From assembly GCA_026413225.1 (NCBI GenBank), contig CM048557.1, forward strand, positions 71,290,987-71,354,986: a stretch of 64,000 nt of DNA, in the 5' to 3' direction. The DNA is from Otis tarda (lineage: Eukaryota > Chordata > Aves > Otidiformes > Otididae). Positions 10,250 through 19,549 of the stretch are shown piece by piece. How positions within the stretch are numbered: position 1 is the first letter of the stretch; the number at the start of each line of letters is the position of its first letter. A model generated the notes under the pieces. It was given only the letters and a program-made list of their open reading frames with translations. It made no database searches and was not told the DNA's origin. A program made the position numbers and the translations under genes.

Positions 10250-12700
10250 CTCAGGGCCCCTTCTCCCCTCCTCTCCATCTCAGGGCCTCCTTGGCCCTCC
10301 CCCAGCTGCCTCTCTTTCCCTTTTTCTTTCTCATGCTGCTGTGATTTTCTTGGCTTTCCTGTATCTCTCATCTTTTTCCATTTTTCTGTTTTTCTCCGTC
10401 TTTATCTTTCCCCTTCTCTCTCTTCTTGTACAGCACCCTTTCTTTTTCTATCTGGGCTCTTGTTCTCCCCTCTCTCCTTCCTTTTTTCCACCCTCTGGCT
10501 CTGTCCTGCAGCTCATCACTGTTTTTTCCTTTTATTTCCCTTTGTGTTGTTCTGCATCCTTCTCTTTTTTTTTTTCTTTGCAGTTTCTCTTGTCTGTTTT
10601 CTGGCGTTTGTTTCCTCCTTGTGCCTGTACGTGCCTTTCTGAGTCCCTGCCTTCCTGTCTCTCTCGTTTCTTCCCCTTCTTGCTTTATCCCTTTGTCTTG
10701 CTTGGTGTTGCTGTTTTTCTTCCATTCTGCCTCTCACTCCATCCTGTTCATCTCTCCCTGTCTCTGGGCCTTCATGCTGTTCCCTGGCCCTTTTTATTAA
10801 GTTGATATGCCTTTGTAGCTCTTTCAAGATCTATCTTTATATCTCCAGCCCCTGTGGCTCTCTCAAGTGCGTGCTCTCTCTCTTTCAATGTGTTTTTGTT
10901 CTGTCTGTCAGTCTGTCTTGCTCCCTGTCTTGTCATTTCTTGCTATATCCCTTTGTCCCGATCCTTGCTCATATGCATGTTCTTCTCTGTCCTGCTGTCT
11001 ATCCAAGGTTTTTTTTTCCCACCCCCATCTCCATCTGGCTGCTGCCGTTTTTTTCCTCTGCCTTCTCCCTTGTCCCTCTTTCTGTCTCTTTTCCTTGGTC
11101 AGTGCTTTTTCCCCCCCTATTTTGTCCCGATCTCACTCCTATTTTTTCCTCTTTTTGTCCTTTTCCTCTGCTTCCTTCCACTTTATTGTCTGTCTGTTTC
11201 TTTCTCTGTCCCATTTGCTCTCCTGTCTTTTCTAACTGTACTCCCCTGTACAGCTGGGTGTCTCTTCTTTCCTTTCTCTTTCCCTCACTATTTTTTCTTT
11301 TCTGGTATCTCTCTCCCACTGCCCATCACAGTTGATTTTTCCTCCAGAGCTGTCCTGCTCTCTGTTCCTTTATTCTCTCTCTGTCATTCTGTGCTGCTCC
11401 CCGTGGTTGTTTTTTGATTTCTCCGTCTCGGTCCTGCAGGCCATCGCTATTTTGTTTTGCTTCCATTCCCGTGCCCTGCTTTCTGTCTTTGTTTCTCTTT
11501 GCCTTTGTTCAGCCTCCCAGCATTTTTTCCTTTCCCATTCCATCTCTCTGTCCTGCTCCCTATCCCTCTTGCTGTCCCAAATCTGGGTTTGTTTACCCAG
11601 TGCGCAGTACGCCAGGCTTATGCACAGAGCAGAGGTATTTATTTCTGTAATTTCTGCACAGAGATGGGTACTAGAGGCTAAATCCACAAAGCTAGCCCAC
11701 CTGGTTATAATGCTCAGTTTAAATTCTACATTCTCTCTCTTGCAGCTCCACACTATTTGTTTGTTTCCCCTCCATCTCTCTCTGCCTGTGCCTCCCTATC
11801 TGTCTTGTAAGCCGTCACTGTTATTTTTTGTTTCTCGATGTCACTCTGTCTAGCTTCCCAGTCCCCGTTTTTTAATTCTTCCCTCTTCCCTGTAGGCCAG
11901 TCCTGTTCTATTATTTTACATTGTGTTCTGTCTGATCTTCTATCCCTATTTATCCATTGCTCCCTCTCTGCCCTGTGAGCTGTTGCTCTGGCCCTTTTTA
12001 TTTCTGCCTCTCTCTCTGTCCAGCTCCCAGTCTCTGGTTTTTCATTTCCTCTGTCTATGCCCTCTAGCCTGTTGGTTTTTTTTTCTCCTTTATCCAGCCT
12101 GCTGTCTCTGGCTCCCTGATGCACCTGATTTACAATTCTGCCCCTGTTCTTTCTGTATGCATTGCTATACTGTTTGTTCTCCAGCTCTCTCTTTTTCAGG
12201 CTCCTTGTCCCTATTTCTTAATTCTTCCCTCTCTGCCCTCTAAGCATGCAGCTGTATGGTTTGTTTTGTGTTGTCCCCTTGTTGTCACCTCTTCTGTCCA
12301 ACCTTTGATGTGCCAGCTCCCTTTCACTGTTGTTTCACTGTTTCATTCCTCCCTTTCTGCCCTGTTCTTGTTACGGTTTTAGCTTTCTCCATCTCTCTTG
12401 GTCTGGCTTCCTGTACCTAGTTGTCTTAATCTCCCTCTCTGTCATGCTGCCCAGCTCAGGTTTTTACTGCATCTCCATCCTGCTCCTCATCCTTCTTTGT
12501 TGGTCTCTGTTCTGCTGCCTCTTTTCCTCTCTCTCTGCTGCTTCTTTGCCCACCTCTGTCAGGCTCCCTGTCTTTCTCTGTCGCCATCCTTCTTATCCTG
12601 TTTCCTGCCTCGTGCTTCCTCACTACGCCCCTCTGTCTTGCAAGCTACCTCTCTTCTCTTCTCTTCTCTTCTCTTGTAGTGTTGTGCACCCTGCTCTTTG
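10250..12700 (+). repeat. CT-rich tract of module alpha (intron-like), degenerate pyrimidine subrepeats
   Basis: Almost 2.5 kb in which the + strand is overwhelmingly T and C. Variants of a CTCTCTGTCCTG / CTCCCTGTCT / TTTTTTCATTTCTC series recur about every 40-60 bases. It lies between the GTGAGT donor at 10236 and the acceptor at 12706-12707, so it would be an intron of about 2.47 kb. Long open frames across it are low-complexity by-products of the composition. Confidence 0.75.
12649..12675 (+). repeat. (TCTTC)n microsatellite
   Basis: About five uninterrupted copies of a CTCTT pentamer at the 3' end of the CT-rich tract, just before the terminal-exon acceptor region. Confidence 0.85.
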
Positions 12701-12707
12701 TTTTTAG

Positions 12708-12915
12708 CAGCCTCCAAGTCTGCCCAGCAGCCCAGCGCTCCAGGACACAGCCGACTGACCATATGTTCCCTGCTGAACCAACAAGCATAGCTCCTGGAAT
12801 GACTTGGCAGTCGTTTCAGGGACACGGAGAGGGGATCGGAGGCTGCAAGCTCCAGAGCAGACTCGCTGCTCGGACTTATGTGTGTGACTGAATAAACACT
12901 TGCTGTCTCCTTTGA
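12708..12915 (+). other. Candidate terminal exon of module alpha
   Basis: The acceptor CTGCTCTTTGTTTTTAG has its AG at 12706-12707. About 180 bases of non-repetitive sequence follow, then AATAAA at 12891 and a T-rich downstream element (TGCTGTCTCCTTTG). Related blocks follow the CT tracts of beta (about 16580-16720) and gamma (about 20330-20400), but without a canonical AATAAA. The cleavage site is estimated. Confidence 0.45.
12891..12896 (+). terminator. Polyadenylation signal AATAAA (module alpha)
   Basis: AATAAA 185 bases after a good acceptor and followed within 20 bases by a T-rich element. It is the only canonical signal at the ends of modules alpha-gamma. Confidence 0.5.
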
Positions 12916-13474
12916 CTTCATGGCTGCGTTTCTGCTCCCTTTGCATGGGGCCAGGGGCTGTGAAGAGCCCAGGGGAGGAGGTGATGCAGTGTGGGGGTCA
13001 GGCAATGGCCCCCAGTTCCTGCTGGGCTCCAGCTGTGGGCTGGGGCTGGAGGAGCCCCAGGTGCAGTCAGTGAGGGTGATGGAGACAGCCCCTCCCTGTA
13101 AAGGGGTGGGTGCTGCTGGAGGGGCTGGGTGCTGCCCTGCCCCGGGTGGCCGTGGAGGGGCCAGTGCGAGCCATGGGGAGGAGTGGAGCGGTCGCCGAGC
13201 GCCGCTGGGCTGCGGCTGCACCTGCAGCAATTGAGAAGGTGAGCCGGGGCCGGGCGATGGACCGGCGGGTCTCGGGAAAAGCCACGAGGAGCGCAGCAGC
13301 CGGGCTGGCGCGGTCTGTGTGCGGGTACAGAAAGTGGTGGGGGCGCGCCCGTGCTGCGGCGTGCTGGAGTCAGCAGTGGGGGCTGCCAGCGTCCGCGCCT
13401 GGGGATTGCGAGGCTGTGCTGGGGCGCTCGGTGCAGGGGTAACGGTGTGCCCGCAGGAAAGGCTGCTTTTTGCG

Positions 13475-13493
13475 GCATGCTGGGAACTGTAGT
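13475..13493 (-). promoter_or_regulatory. ZNF143/SBS-like site 1
   Basis: GCATGCTGGGAACTGTAGT is the reverse complement of a near-consensus ZNF143 (STAF) site, ACTACAATTCCCAGCATGC, with one mismatch. It is the best of three copies. Confidence 0.75.
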
Positions 13494-13536
13494 CCTGGGG
13501 TACAGGGCTTGCGGTTGGCCGTTATGGCTTCACAGA

Positions 13537-13555
13537 GCATGCCGGGAGCTGAAGT
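13537..13555 (-). promoter_or_regulatory. ZNF143/SBS-like site 2
   Basis: GCATGCCGGGAGCTGAAGT, a diverged copy of the site 62 bases upstream. It keeps GCATGC-GGGA and AGT but has several mismatches. Confidence 0.5.
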
Positions 13556-13577
13556 CCTGAGGCACGAGGCGTCCGGT

Positions 13578-13585
13578 CCGCCATG
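13578..13585 (+). promoter_or_regulatory. YY1-like CCGCCATG
   Basis: Matches the CCGCCAT core of YY1 sites and lies between ZNF143-like sites 2 and 3. The short motif alone is weak evidence. Confidence 0.35.
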
Positions 13586-13598
13586 ATGCCTCCGCGGA

Positions 13599-13617
13599 GC
13601 ATCCTGGGAGGTGTAGT
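13599..13617 (-). promoter_or_regulatory. ZNF143/SBS-like site 3
   Basis: GCATCCTGGGAGGTGTAGT, keeping TGGGA and TGTAGT of the consensus. Third copy of the 62-bp repeat. Confidence 0.55.
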
Positions 13618-14540
13618 CTTTCCACACTCAGTGCCGAGCACCCATCCTGTGTTTGCCAGTGCGTGCAGGTAGGTTTAGTTTTTGCTGCCACGCCGCCGCA
13701 TTGCGCTCGGGCTTATGTGGAGCATGTGCTACTACTGCGGCCCCGGTGTAGTTTTGTTCTCCTTTTCCTGTGGTTTTCTGTGGGCTTCAAGCCGGCTGAA
13801 CAGAGATACTCTGGGGCGCTTCACGTGCGGGGTTTGGCACTCACCCGTGCTCAGTGCTGCCGCCTGGCGAACCAAACCCGGTACTGCAGGTGCGAGCCAC
13901 ACAGGCGCTGCCGTGCTGCTTGCTGCCGGTGGCCAGTACCGGCAATGCGGTGCTGCGGTGCGGTGCTGCCGCACTTGTTGCTGCCTCCCGGTAACGAAAC
14001 GCCACTGCCGCTCCACGGGCGCGCGGCGCACAAAGCGCAGAACTGGTGTGCCAGTCCTGCACAGCTACAGAGCAGCTCTTCCGCCAGTGCAGGGCAGGGC
14101 TGTGTGCCAGGGCCGCTTCCCGGGGGCGGGTGGGGGCCAGGACCAGCAGTGAGGTGAGCGGAGCCCCTTTGGCGGGTGCGGGGCTGTCTCCTGCCCGCCG
14201 GCCGCCTGGGGCTGGCAGGAGGGGAAGCTTCGAAGTGCCCACCACGCCAGGGTCCCGGTCTGCTGGAGCCGGGTGAGGGCAGCCCCGGGGAGTTACCCAA
14301 GAGCTGAGAGAAGGGAAGAGGGGAAGGAGGCGGACCCCGCTGCAGGCACAGATGCCAGGTGCTTCCCCCAACACAGCAGAGCTCCACCTGAGGTTCCCTG
14401 AGTGCCGCTCACTCTGTGCAGCTGCCCCCAGCTCCAGCACCTCCCCTGAATCCTGTCCTGTAGCCCTGGACAAGCTCACACGCCCTGTCCTGAAGTCTCT
14501 AAGCTGGCAATCAAATGCGTTGGATTCTCTCTTAACGCAG

Positions 14541-14620
14541 GTGCTGTTAGCAGCAGTCCACGGAAAGAGAGGCATCTCTAGATGCTCTTGCAGAAGGAGA
14601 GGCTTTGGGCACTGTCAATC
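14541..14620 (+). other. Candidate early exon of module beta (3' end undefined)
   Basis: The acceptor-like TTCTCTCTTAACGCAG (AG at 14539-14540) is followed by GTGCTGTTAGCAGCAGTCCA. Gamma has the same layout at 17158-17160 (TTCTCCCTAAATGCAG then GTGCCATTAGCATGAATTGA). Both continue with a CTCTTGCAGAAGGAG word. No clear donor is seen. Confidence 0.3.
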
Positions 14621-14745
14621 TGTGGTTATAATGCTTGCTGCTGATTCACTTGCTCTCCCAGAGGACATGCTTAGGATGTGGTTCTTCCTTTGAGAATGCT
14701 GTTGACTGCAGTCGCCTGAGGCTTGCGTGGTTTCTCTCTGCCCAG

Positions 14746-14839
14746 TATCACTGTCTTTGTGGCACTTCACAAAGATGGACAGGTGGAACGCTTGTTAGCT
14801 CTGGAGAGGAGCTGCTGAAGCTGGCAAGGCCAGAGAAAG
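14746..14839 (+). other. Candidate internal exon of module beta
   Basis: The acceptor GGTTTCTCTCTGCCCAG has its AG at 14744-14745; the donor is GAGAAAG|GTAAAA at 14840. The block is 94 bases. Gamma has a 116-base counterpart (17358-17473) with the same donor context (GAAAAAG|GTAAAG). Shared words include GTGGCAC, GCTGAAGCTGG and CCAGA(G/A)AAAG. The next intron would be 224 bases. Confidence 0.48.
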
Positions 14840-15063
14840 GTAAAAAAGAAGAAACCAAAGGCTATCCGTCCGGCAGCTGCCTCTCTGTGTGATGAAGCAT
14901 TTGTCTCTGTAGTGTGCAGCAGCCTAGACCCCCAGCGTGCAGCACAGGGTCTGTATGTGTAACGCAAAGCATGGAACAGATGTGTAGTGCGTGAGCAAGC
15001 AAGGCTACGTGTCTAGGACATCTTGTCTCTGAAGAGCTGTGAGATACCCTCTTTTTCTTTTAG

Positions 15064-15155
15064 GTGGCAGACAGCCAAGTGAGTGGAGTTACAGAAAAGG
15101 AAAGGAAGAGAGAAGGAGAAAGAAGCATCTGAATTGGCTGACAGCGAGAGGTGCG
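15064..15155 (+). other. Purine-rich exon of module beta
   Basis: The acceptor CTTTTTCTTTTAG has its AG at 15062-15063; the donor is GTGCG|GTGAGT at 15156. The 92-base block matches the alpha exon (10135-10235) with indels that keep the frame. Both encode, in the same frame, a W-S-x-R-(K/R)-G-(K/R)-E-E-R-R-like stretch. The open frame runs on into the CT-rich tract, which is low complexity and gives no support for coding. Confidence 0.5.
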
Positions 15156-15179
15156 GTGAGTTTCAGGCCCCCGGGGCCC

Positions 15180-16575
15180 CATATCCGCTGTTCTGTGTCC
15201 TGCGACCTTTCTGTCCCTCCCCTTGCCTCCTCTGTTTCTCACACTGCTGCGCTTTTTTTGTTTGTTTGTTTGTTTCCCTGTATTGCTTCTCTTGTTTCTG
15301 TTTCTCTGTCCTGGTCTGTCTCCCTTTCTCTTCTTCTACTATTGCTTTTTCTTTTTCTGGTTTTGCAGTTCTCCCTCTTTCTTGTGTTTTTAATCCTCCA
15401 TCTGTGTACGGCACCCCATTGCTGGTTTTTCCTTTTCTATCTCTTTGTCCTGATATGCATCTGTTTGTTTTGGTTTCTTTTTTTTTTTTCCTTCCCTTGC
15501 ACCTCCCCACCTTCCTGACCCTCCCTCATTTCTCTAGTGTGTTCCCTGGCTTTATTTTCTTCTCTGTGCCTGTATGTGCTGGTCAGTGTCCCTACCCTCC
15601 TATCTCTCTTTTTAACGTCTTATCATTCTCAGTCCATCCCTGTGTCTTGCTCACTGTCATTGTTTTTTTTCATTATATATCTCCCTGTTCCTGCGTTCAT
15701 TCCTGTTTGTCTCTTACTTGCCCCCAGTCGTCACTCCTTGTCCTTTTTATGTATTGCTTCACCTCTCTGCCCTTGTTTTTTCTTGTGGGCCATGTATTTT
15801 GGTCTTTGCTGTCTCAGTGTCCTGCTCACTGTCTCTTTCTTCCAGTATCCTGTTGTCTGGTTCCCTCTGCCTCATCTGTTTCGTATATTGCTCTCTCCTT
15901 TCTCCTGTCTTTCTTTGCCCCCCTGCCCTGCAATATTTTTTTCTGTTTCTTCTTTCATATCTCTGCCTTGATCCTGCAGCTCTCCTCCTCTGTCTGCTCT
16001 CTAATGTTTCTTTCTCCCTCTCTGCCCTATTTCCTTTTCCTTTTTATCATATGCTGTCTTTCATCCTCCCTCTGACTTTTGGTTTCTATATCTCCATATC
16101 TTCTGTGCTGTCATTCCTTGCCGTGTCCTGTTTTGTAGCTTAATGTCCCGTTATCCCCCTCTGTACTACTCCCTGGCTTTTTTTCTTATCTTGTAGTCCA
16201 CGCTTGTGTGTTCTTTCTCCCTCTCTTTGTTCTGATCTGTGCATGTCTCTTTTTTTCTGTCCTTTTATCTGGCTTGTTATCTGGTTTTTCCCCTCCCTTC
16301 TTCCCTTATTTCTCACATGCATTTTCTCTTGACCTGTTTGTTTTGCTCTCTGCTTTTTTTTATCCCTCTTTTTGTCCATCCTGGTCACTGACCCTGTTTT
16401 TCTTCTGCCACGTCCCAGCAGGGCTTGTCATCCCTTTTTTACTGATTTATCCATTCCACTGTTATTTTCCCTGCACCTTAGTTTATCTGCTCTTCAGTCT
16501 TTCTCCTTTTTTTATTTGTCTCTTTCTGTTCCTGTGTTCTGTCCCTCATGGGTGTATTTTTGTTTTCTGTATATT
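15180..16575 (+). repeat. CT-rich tract of module beta (intron-like)
   Basis: About 1.4 kb of T/C-dominated sequence with the same kind of degenerate CTCTCTGTCCTG / TTTTTTTCATTTC subrepeats as alpha, but different in detail. It begins just after the GTGAGT donor. A 330-residue open frame (15083-16075) crosses it, rich in Phe, Ser, Leu and Cys, as expected from T/C-rich DNA. Confidence 0.75.
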
Positions 16576-16579
16576 CTCC

Positions 16580-16740
16580 TCTGGTAAGGACTACTGAATT
16601 GTCTCAGGGGAAGGGTGAGGATACAGGCACAGAGCCTCATAGTGGACTCCCAGGATTTATACACAGTCACAAGTAAATGCTCGGTATCTCTTTTGCACTC
16701 GTGGCTGTGTTTGCAGTCCTTTGTACTTGGTGACCAGTTG
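16580..16740 (+). other. Terminal-block counterpart in module beta
   Basis: Corresponds in position and in several words (GGATTTAT-CACA, GTGGCTGTGTTTGCAGTCCTTT) to the end of alpha. It has AGTAAATG where alpha has AATAAA, so its polyadenylation signal is degenerate or lost. Confidence 0.35.
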
Positions 16741-17357
16741 TCAGAGTCCACAGAAGCAGGTTACACAGCAGGGGCACGGCTGTAGCTGCGGGCTGGGGCC
16801 CGAGGAGCCATGGGGGGGCCATTGCGATGGCCTGGTGTACACTGCGGGGCTGCAGCCTCGGGACATGGTGCTGCTTGGGGCATGTCTTCCTGAGAGCATC
16901 AGGACAGTTTCAATCCACCAGTGCAGTAGGCTGACAGCGAGTCAGAGTTGGCACTGTCGGGCCAGCTCCTGGCAAAGGCGCTGGGTGCCTTACTGACTCG
17001 GCAAAACTCCTTCAGCCACACTCACCCCGTGCAGCTGCACCTAGCTCCAGCCTCTCCCCTGAAGTCTGTTCTGTAGCTACAGAATGGCTCTAAACTCTGT
17101 TTTAACAGCACCACTGGCCTCAACGCTCTCTAAACACGCAATATTCTCCCTAAATGCAGGTGCCATTAGCATGAATTGAGGGAAAGAGCAGCGTCTCTGG
17201 CAGCTCTTGCAGAAGGAGGCATTCCTGCCTGAGGAGAGCTACAGTCATCGCTGTGGATAACGGTTGTTTTTTTCCTCTCCCAGAGGCAGCACTAAGGACT
17301 GGGGTTGTCAGTTCCTGTCCGGGGATGTTGTCGACTGCATCTGGCTCAGGTTTGCAG

Positions 17358-17473
17358 GGGCGCATTTGTCCTCATTGTCCTAGTGGCACGGGCGAAAAGG
17401 CAGGACCGCGGCCGGACGCTTACTGGCTGTGGACGGGAGCCGCCGCAGCTGAAGCTGGAGAGACCAGAAAAAG
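17358..17473 (+). other. Candidate internal exon of module gamma
   Basis: The acceptor-like CTCAGGTTTGCAG has its AG at 17356-17357; the donor is GAAAAAG|GTAAAG at 17474. Homologous to 14746-14839 of beta. The following intron-like spacer (229 bases) is close in length to the beta spacer (224). Confidence 0.42.
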
Positions 17474-17702
17474 GTAAAGCAGCCAAAGAATAAAATAAAA
17501 TAAGTCCTGGCAGTAGCTGCCTCCTGCTGCAGATATGAGACAATCCCCCTCTCCAGGAGAGGATCGATCGCTCTTAGCGTAGTCTTCAACAACTCCGCTC
17601 ACCGCAGTGCGTGGCAGGGTACGTGCATGTGAGGCTCTGAATCTTGAACACCTTGTGTTGTAAGCACTGTAAGATGCTGAAAACAGATGTCTGCTTTCTT
17701 AG

Positions 17703-17821
17703 GTGTATGACAGTCAAGTCATCGGAGGTATAGAGGAGGATGGCAGGGGGAGAGAGAGAGATGGACAAAGAGACAGTCGAACCATCAAAATCTCACAGCA
17801 GCACCTGCTCTCGGCACTGCG
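17703..17821 (+). other. Decayed purine-rich exon of module gamma
   Basis: The acceptor TCTGCTTTCTTAG is kept (AG at 17701-17702) and the block has the GA-rich centre (17735-17765) of the alpha and beta exons. The expected donor reads GCGAGT near 17822 rather than GTGAGT. In the frame open in alpha and beta, a TGA follows the first codon. Confidence 0.4.
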
Positions 17822-17879
17822 GCGAGTCCCGTCTGCCTGGGGTCGTGTCATATCTTTTCAGCATCACTGGCTGCACCCT

Positions 17880-18605
17880 CTCTTTTTCTCACCACAGTTA
17901 TTTTTTTTTTGCTTCCCTGCCTCTCTCCTGCTGCAATTCTCCAAGCCCACCTCTTTCTGTTGTTCTACTCTCTGTTGTTGTTTGTTTCTTTTCTGTCTGC
18001 ACTTCTGTCCTGTTACCTGTCCCTCTTTTTTTATCCTCTGTTTTGGCCCTATAGCCCAACACTGTTTTTGTCTTTCTCTATCTCTGTCTGTATTCTTATC
18101 CCAAATTGTTAAATTTCTCCCCGTCTGCACTTTAGCACTTTACAATTCCCACCCCACCACCTTTACCTGTTTGGCTCCACGTCCCTGTTTTTTATATTTT
18201 TCTAGCTCTGTCCTGTATTGTAGAGAAACTTCTTCCAAGTCTCTAGGTTTCAATTTTTTCCCCACTCTGTCCCATAGCCCACTCTTGTGGTTTTTTTCAT
18301 TTTGTCTGCATTTGGCTCTCTGACCCTATTTTTTAATCTGTCTCATCCTGTTTAGATCATTGAGGTTTTTTCGTTATTTCTCAGTTTATCTCTGTCCAAC
18401 TCTCTGTCTGTTTGGTTTTTTAATTCTTCCCCCTATGCCCTGGAACCGATCAATATTCTTTGTTTTTGTTCATCTCTGTCAGTCTGGTTCCCTGCCACTC
18501 CCTCCTACATGGCCTGTAGTCCATTGATATTGTTTTTCCATCTGGGCCTCTCCCTATGGCTCCCTTGCCCTATTTCTCAAGCCCACGTCTCTGTCCTGGT
18601 GCTGA
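17880..18605 (+). repeat. CT-rich tract of module gamma, left of LTR
   Basis: T/C-dominated degenerate subrepeats (CTCTGTCCTGT, CATTTTGTCTGCATTT, GGTTTTTTAATTC) continuing on the other side of the LTR at about 19550. Confidence 0.7.
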
Positions 18606-18609
18606 TTGC

Positions 18610-19505
18610 TGTCGTATTGGGGTTACGTGGCAAGGTTATGTTAGCTGTGGCGGCAGGGCAGGGGCTGCAGGGATGGGTTCTGTGAGAAGACACTGGGAGT
18701 TGCCTCCATGCTGGACGGGGCCACTTCTAGTTCCAAGACCCCCTTTGCTGCCGGTCAAAGCCAAGACCATCAGCAACACCGGTAGCACCTCTGCGACGAA
18801 CGTTTTAGAGCGGGTAAAAATGCTGCACGCAAGCTGTGATAGAGAAAATGCGAACCAGCCCTGCAGATGCCAAGGTCAGTGAAAAAGGGGTTGGACAGGG
18901 GGCACTCCAGATGCCAGAACAGAGGTTTCCCTGCAGCCTGTGGTGATGACCACAGTCAGGCAGGCTGTCGTCTGGCAGCGCATGGAGGACCCCGCACCAG
19001 AGCAGGAGGATGTGCCTGAAGGAAGGCGTGACCGCGCGGAGAGATTGCGCCGGAGGCGTCTCCTGGCAGAATCCGTGACTCCGTGGAGAAGAGCCTAGGC
19101 TGCAGCAATAAAAAAGTTTGAGGACAAAGTAGCGACCGAGACTACATGCGATGAACTGACTGCACCTCTCATCCCACGTCACCCTGCGTTGCTCAGGGCT
19201 ACGATGTACAGGAGTAAGCAGTGAAGGTGAGACCAGGAAAAGGGACAGGGGTGGGGGAAAGGTGTTCTTTTTAGATTTGGTCTTATTTCTGTTGATTCTA
19301 CTCTACTTTGGTCAACAATAAATTTAATGGATTTCCCCAAGTTGAGTCTGTTTACGCCTGTGATAGTCATTGGTGAGCGATCTCTCTGCCTGTATGTCCA
19401 CCTACAAGGTTTTTGTTGTATTTTGTCATCCTGTCTCGCTGAGGAGCGGGAGCTATAGAGCAGCTCCGAGGGCACACGGCAGCCATCCAATATTAAGTCG
19501 CTGCA
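18610..19505 (+). mobile_element. Second, older LTR of the same avian ERV family
   Basis: About 900 bp in the + direction, in the same order as the minus-strand LTR at 6365-7512. It runs from a TGTCGTATTGGGGTT start through TCCAAGACC and AGCACCTCTGCGACGAACG to GCCAAGGTCAGTGAA, GCCTGTGGTGATGACCA, GAGGACCCCGCACCAGAGC and GATGAACTGACTGCA. AATAAA follows at 19317-19322, then CCCCAAGTTGAGTCTGTTTA. The TATA region reads ACGTTTTAG instead of TATTTAAG, and no target duplication is visible, so it is diverged and probably old. The 3' end (about 19489-19505) is uncertain. There are no internal retroviral genes. Confidence 0.75.
19317..19322 (+). terminator. AATAAA of the second LTR
   Basis: Polyadenylation signal in the position expected for this LTR family, ahead of the CCCCAAGTTGAGTCTG block shared with the minus-strand LTR. 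Confidence 0.5.
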
Positions 19506-19549
19506 GTTTCCTCCCATCGGGCTCCGTGTCTGTCTTCTTGTAATCATTG

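Larger units (their letters stand above)
9642..12934 (+). repeat. Module alpha of a diverged tandem transcript-like series
   Basis: This segment has the same order of parts as beta (12935-16740) and gamma (16741-20395): an exon-like block, a linker with GGCAGCTGCCTC and CAGGGTCTGTA-like words, a purine-rich exon, a long CT-rich tract, and a terminal block ahead of a GC-rich segment. Matching landmarks with beta include CCGGCAGCTGCCTC (9919/14870), GCAGGGTCTGTA (10018/14943), AGGCTACGT (10073/15002) and the purine-rich exon (10135/15064). It is likely a long noncoding RNA gene copy, but this is inferred from architecture alone. Confidence 0.6.
13475..13622. repeat. 62-bp tandem repeat carrying ZNF143-like sites
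   Basis: The core (GCATG/CCTGGGA...GTAGT-CT) starts at 13475, 13537 and 13599, exactly 62 bases apart. Between cores, GGCCGTTATGGCTTCACAGA (13517-13536) and GTCCGCCATGATGCCTCCGC align as diverged copies. The third copy ends soon after its core. Confidence 0.7.
12950..14290. promoter_or_regulatory. CpG island / promoter-like region of module beta
   Basis: About 1.3 kb of GC-rich DNA with dense CpG, sharply different from the CT-rich flanks. It contains three tandem ZNF143-like sites and a YY1-like CCGCCATG (13578-13585), a combination typical of vertebrate TATA-less, often bidirectional promoters. Open frames on both strands (for example 13841-14575 on minus) are long because the GC-rich DNA has few stop codons, and show no domain. 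Transcription direction is probably + given the downstream module, but minus-strand initiation is possible. Confidence 0.6.
12935..16740 (+). repeat. Module beta of the tandem transcript-like series
   Basis: Starts with a GC-rich segment whose words (GGGCTCCAGCTGTGGGC, GAGGAGCCCCAGGTG) recur in gamma (about 16785) and delta (about 20500). Then come a strong CpG island, exon-like blocks at 14541, 14746-14839 and 15064-15155, a CT-rich tract, and a terminal block resembling that of alpha (GGATTTATACACAGTCACAAGTAAA beside the alpha GGACTTATGTGTGTGACTGAATAAA, both split here only by wording). Paralogy with gamma is clearest at 14390/17010 and 14541/17160. Confidence 0.6.

Noticed and set aside
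12559-13230. 223-codon open frame on the minus strand
   Set aside because: It crosses the end of the CT tract, the terminal exon and the start of the CpG island, with no shared domain or conservation in other modules.
13841-14575. 244-codon open frame on the minus strand
   Set aside because: It lies in a CpG island where stops are rare, overlaps equally long frames on both strands, has Pro/Ala/Arg-rich low-complexity composition, and shows no domain.
15083-16075. 330-codon + strand open frame (and similar ones at 10137-10805, 17703-18323, 10854-11417)
   Set aside because: Most of each lies in the CT-rich tract and is a Phe/Ser/Leu/Cys low-complexity product of T/C-rich DNA. The only part conserved between copies is the short exon.
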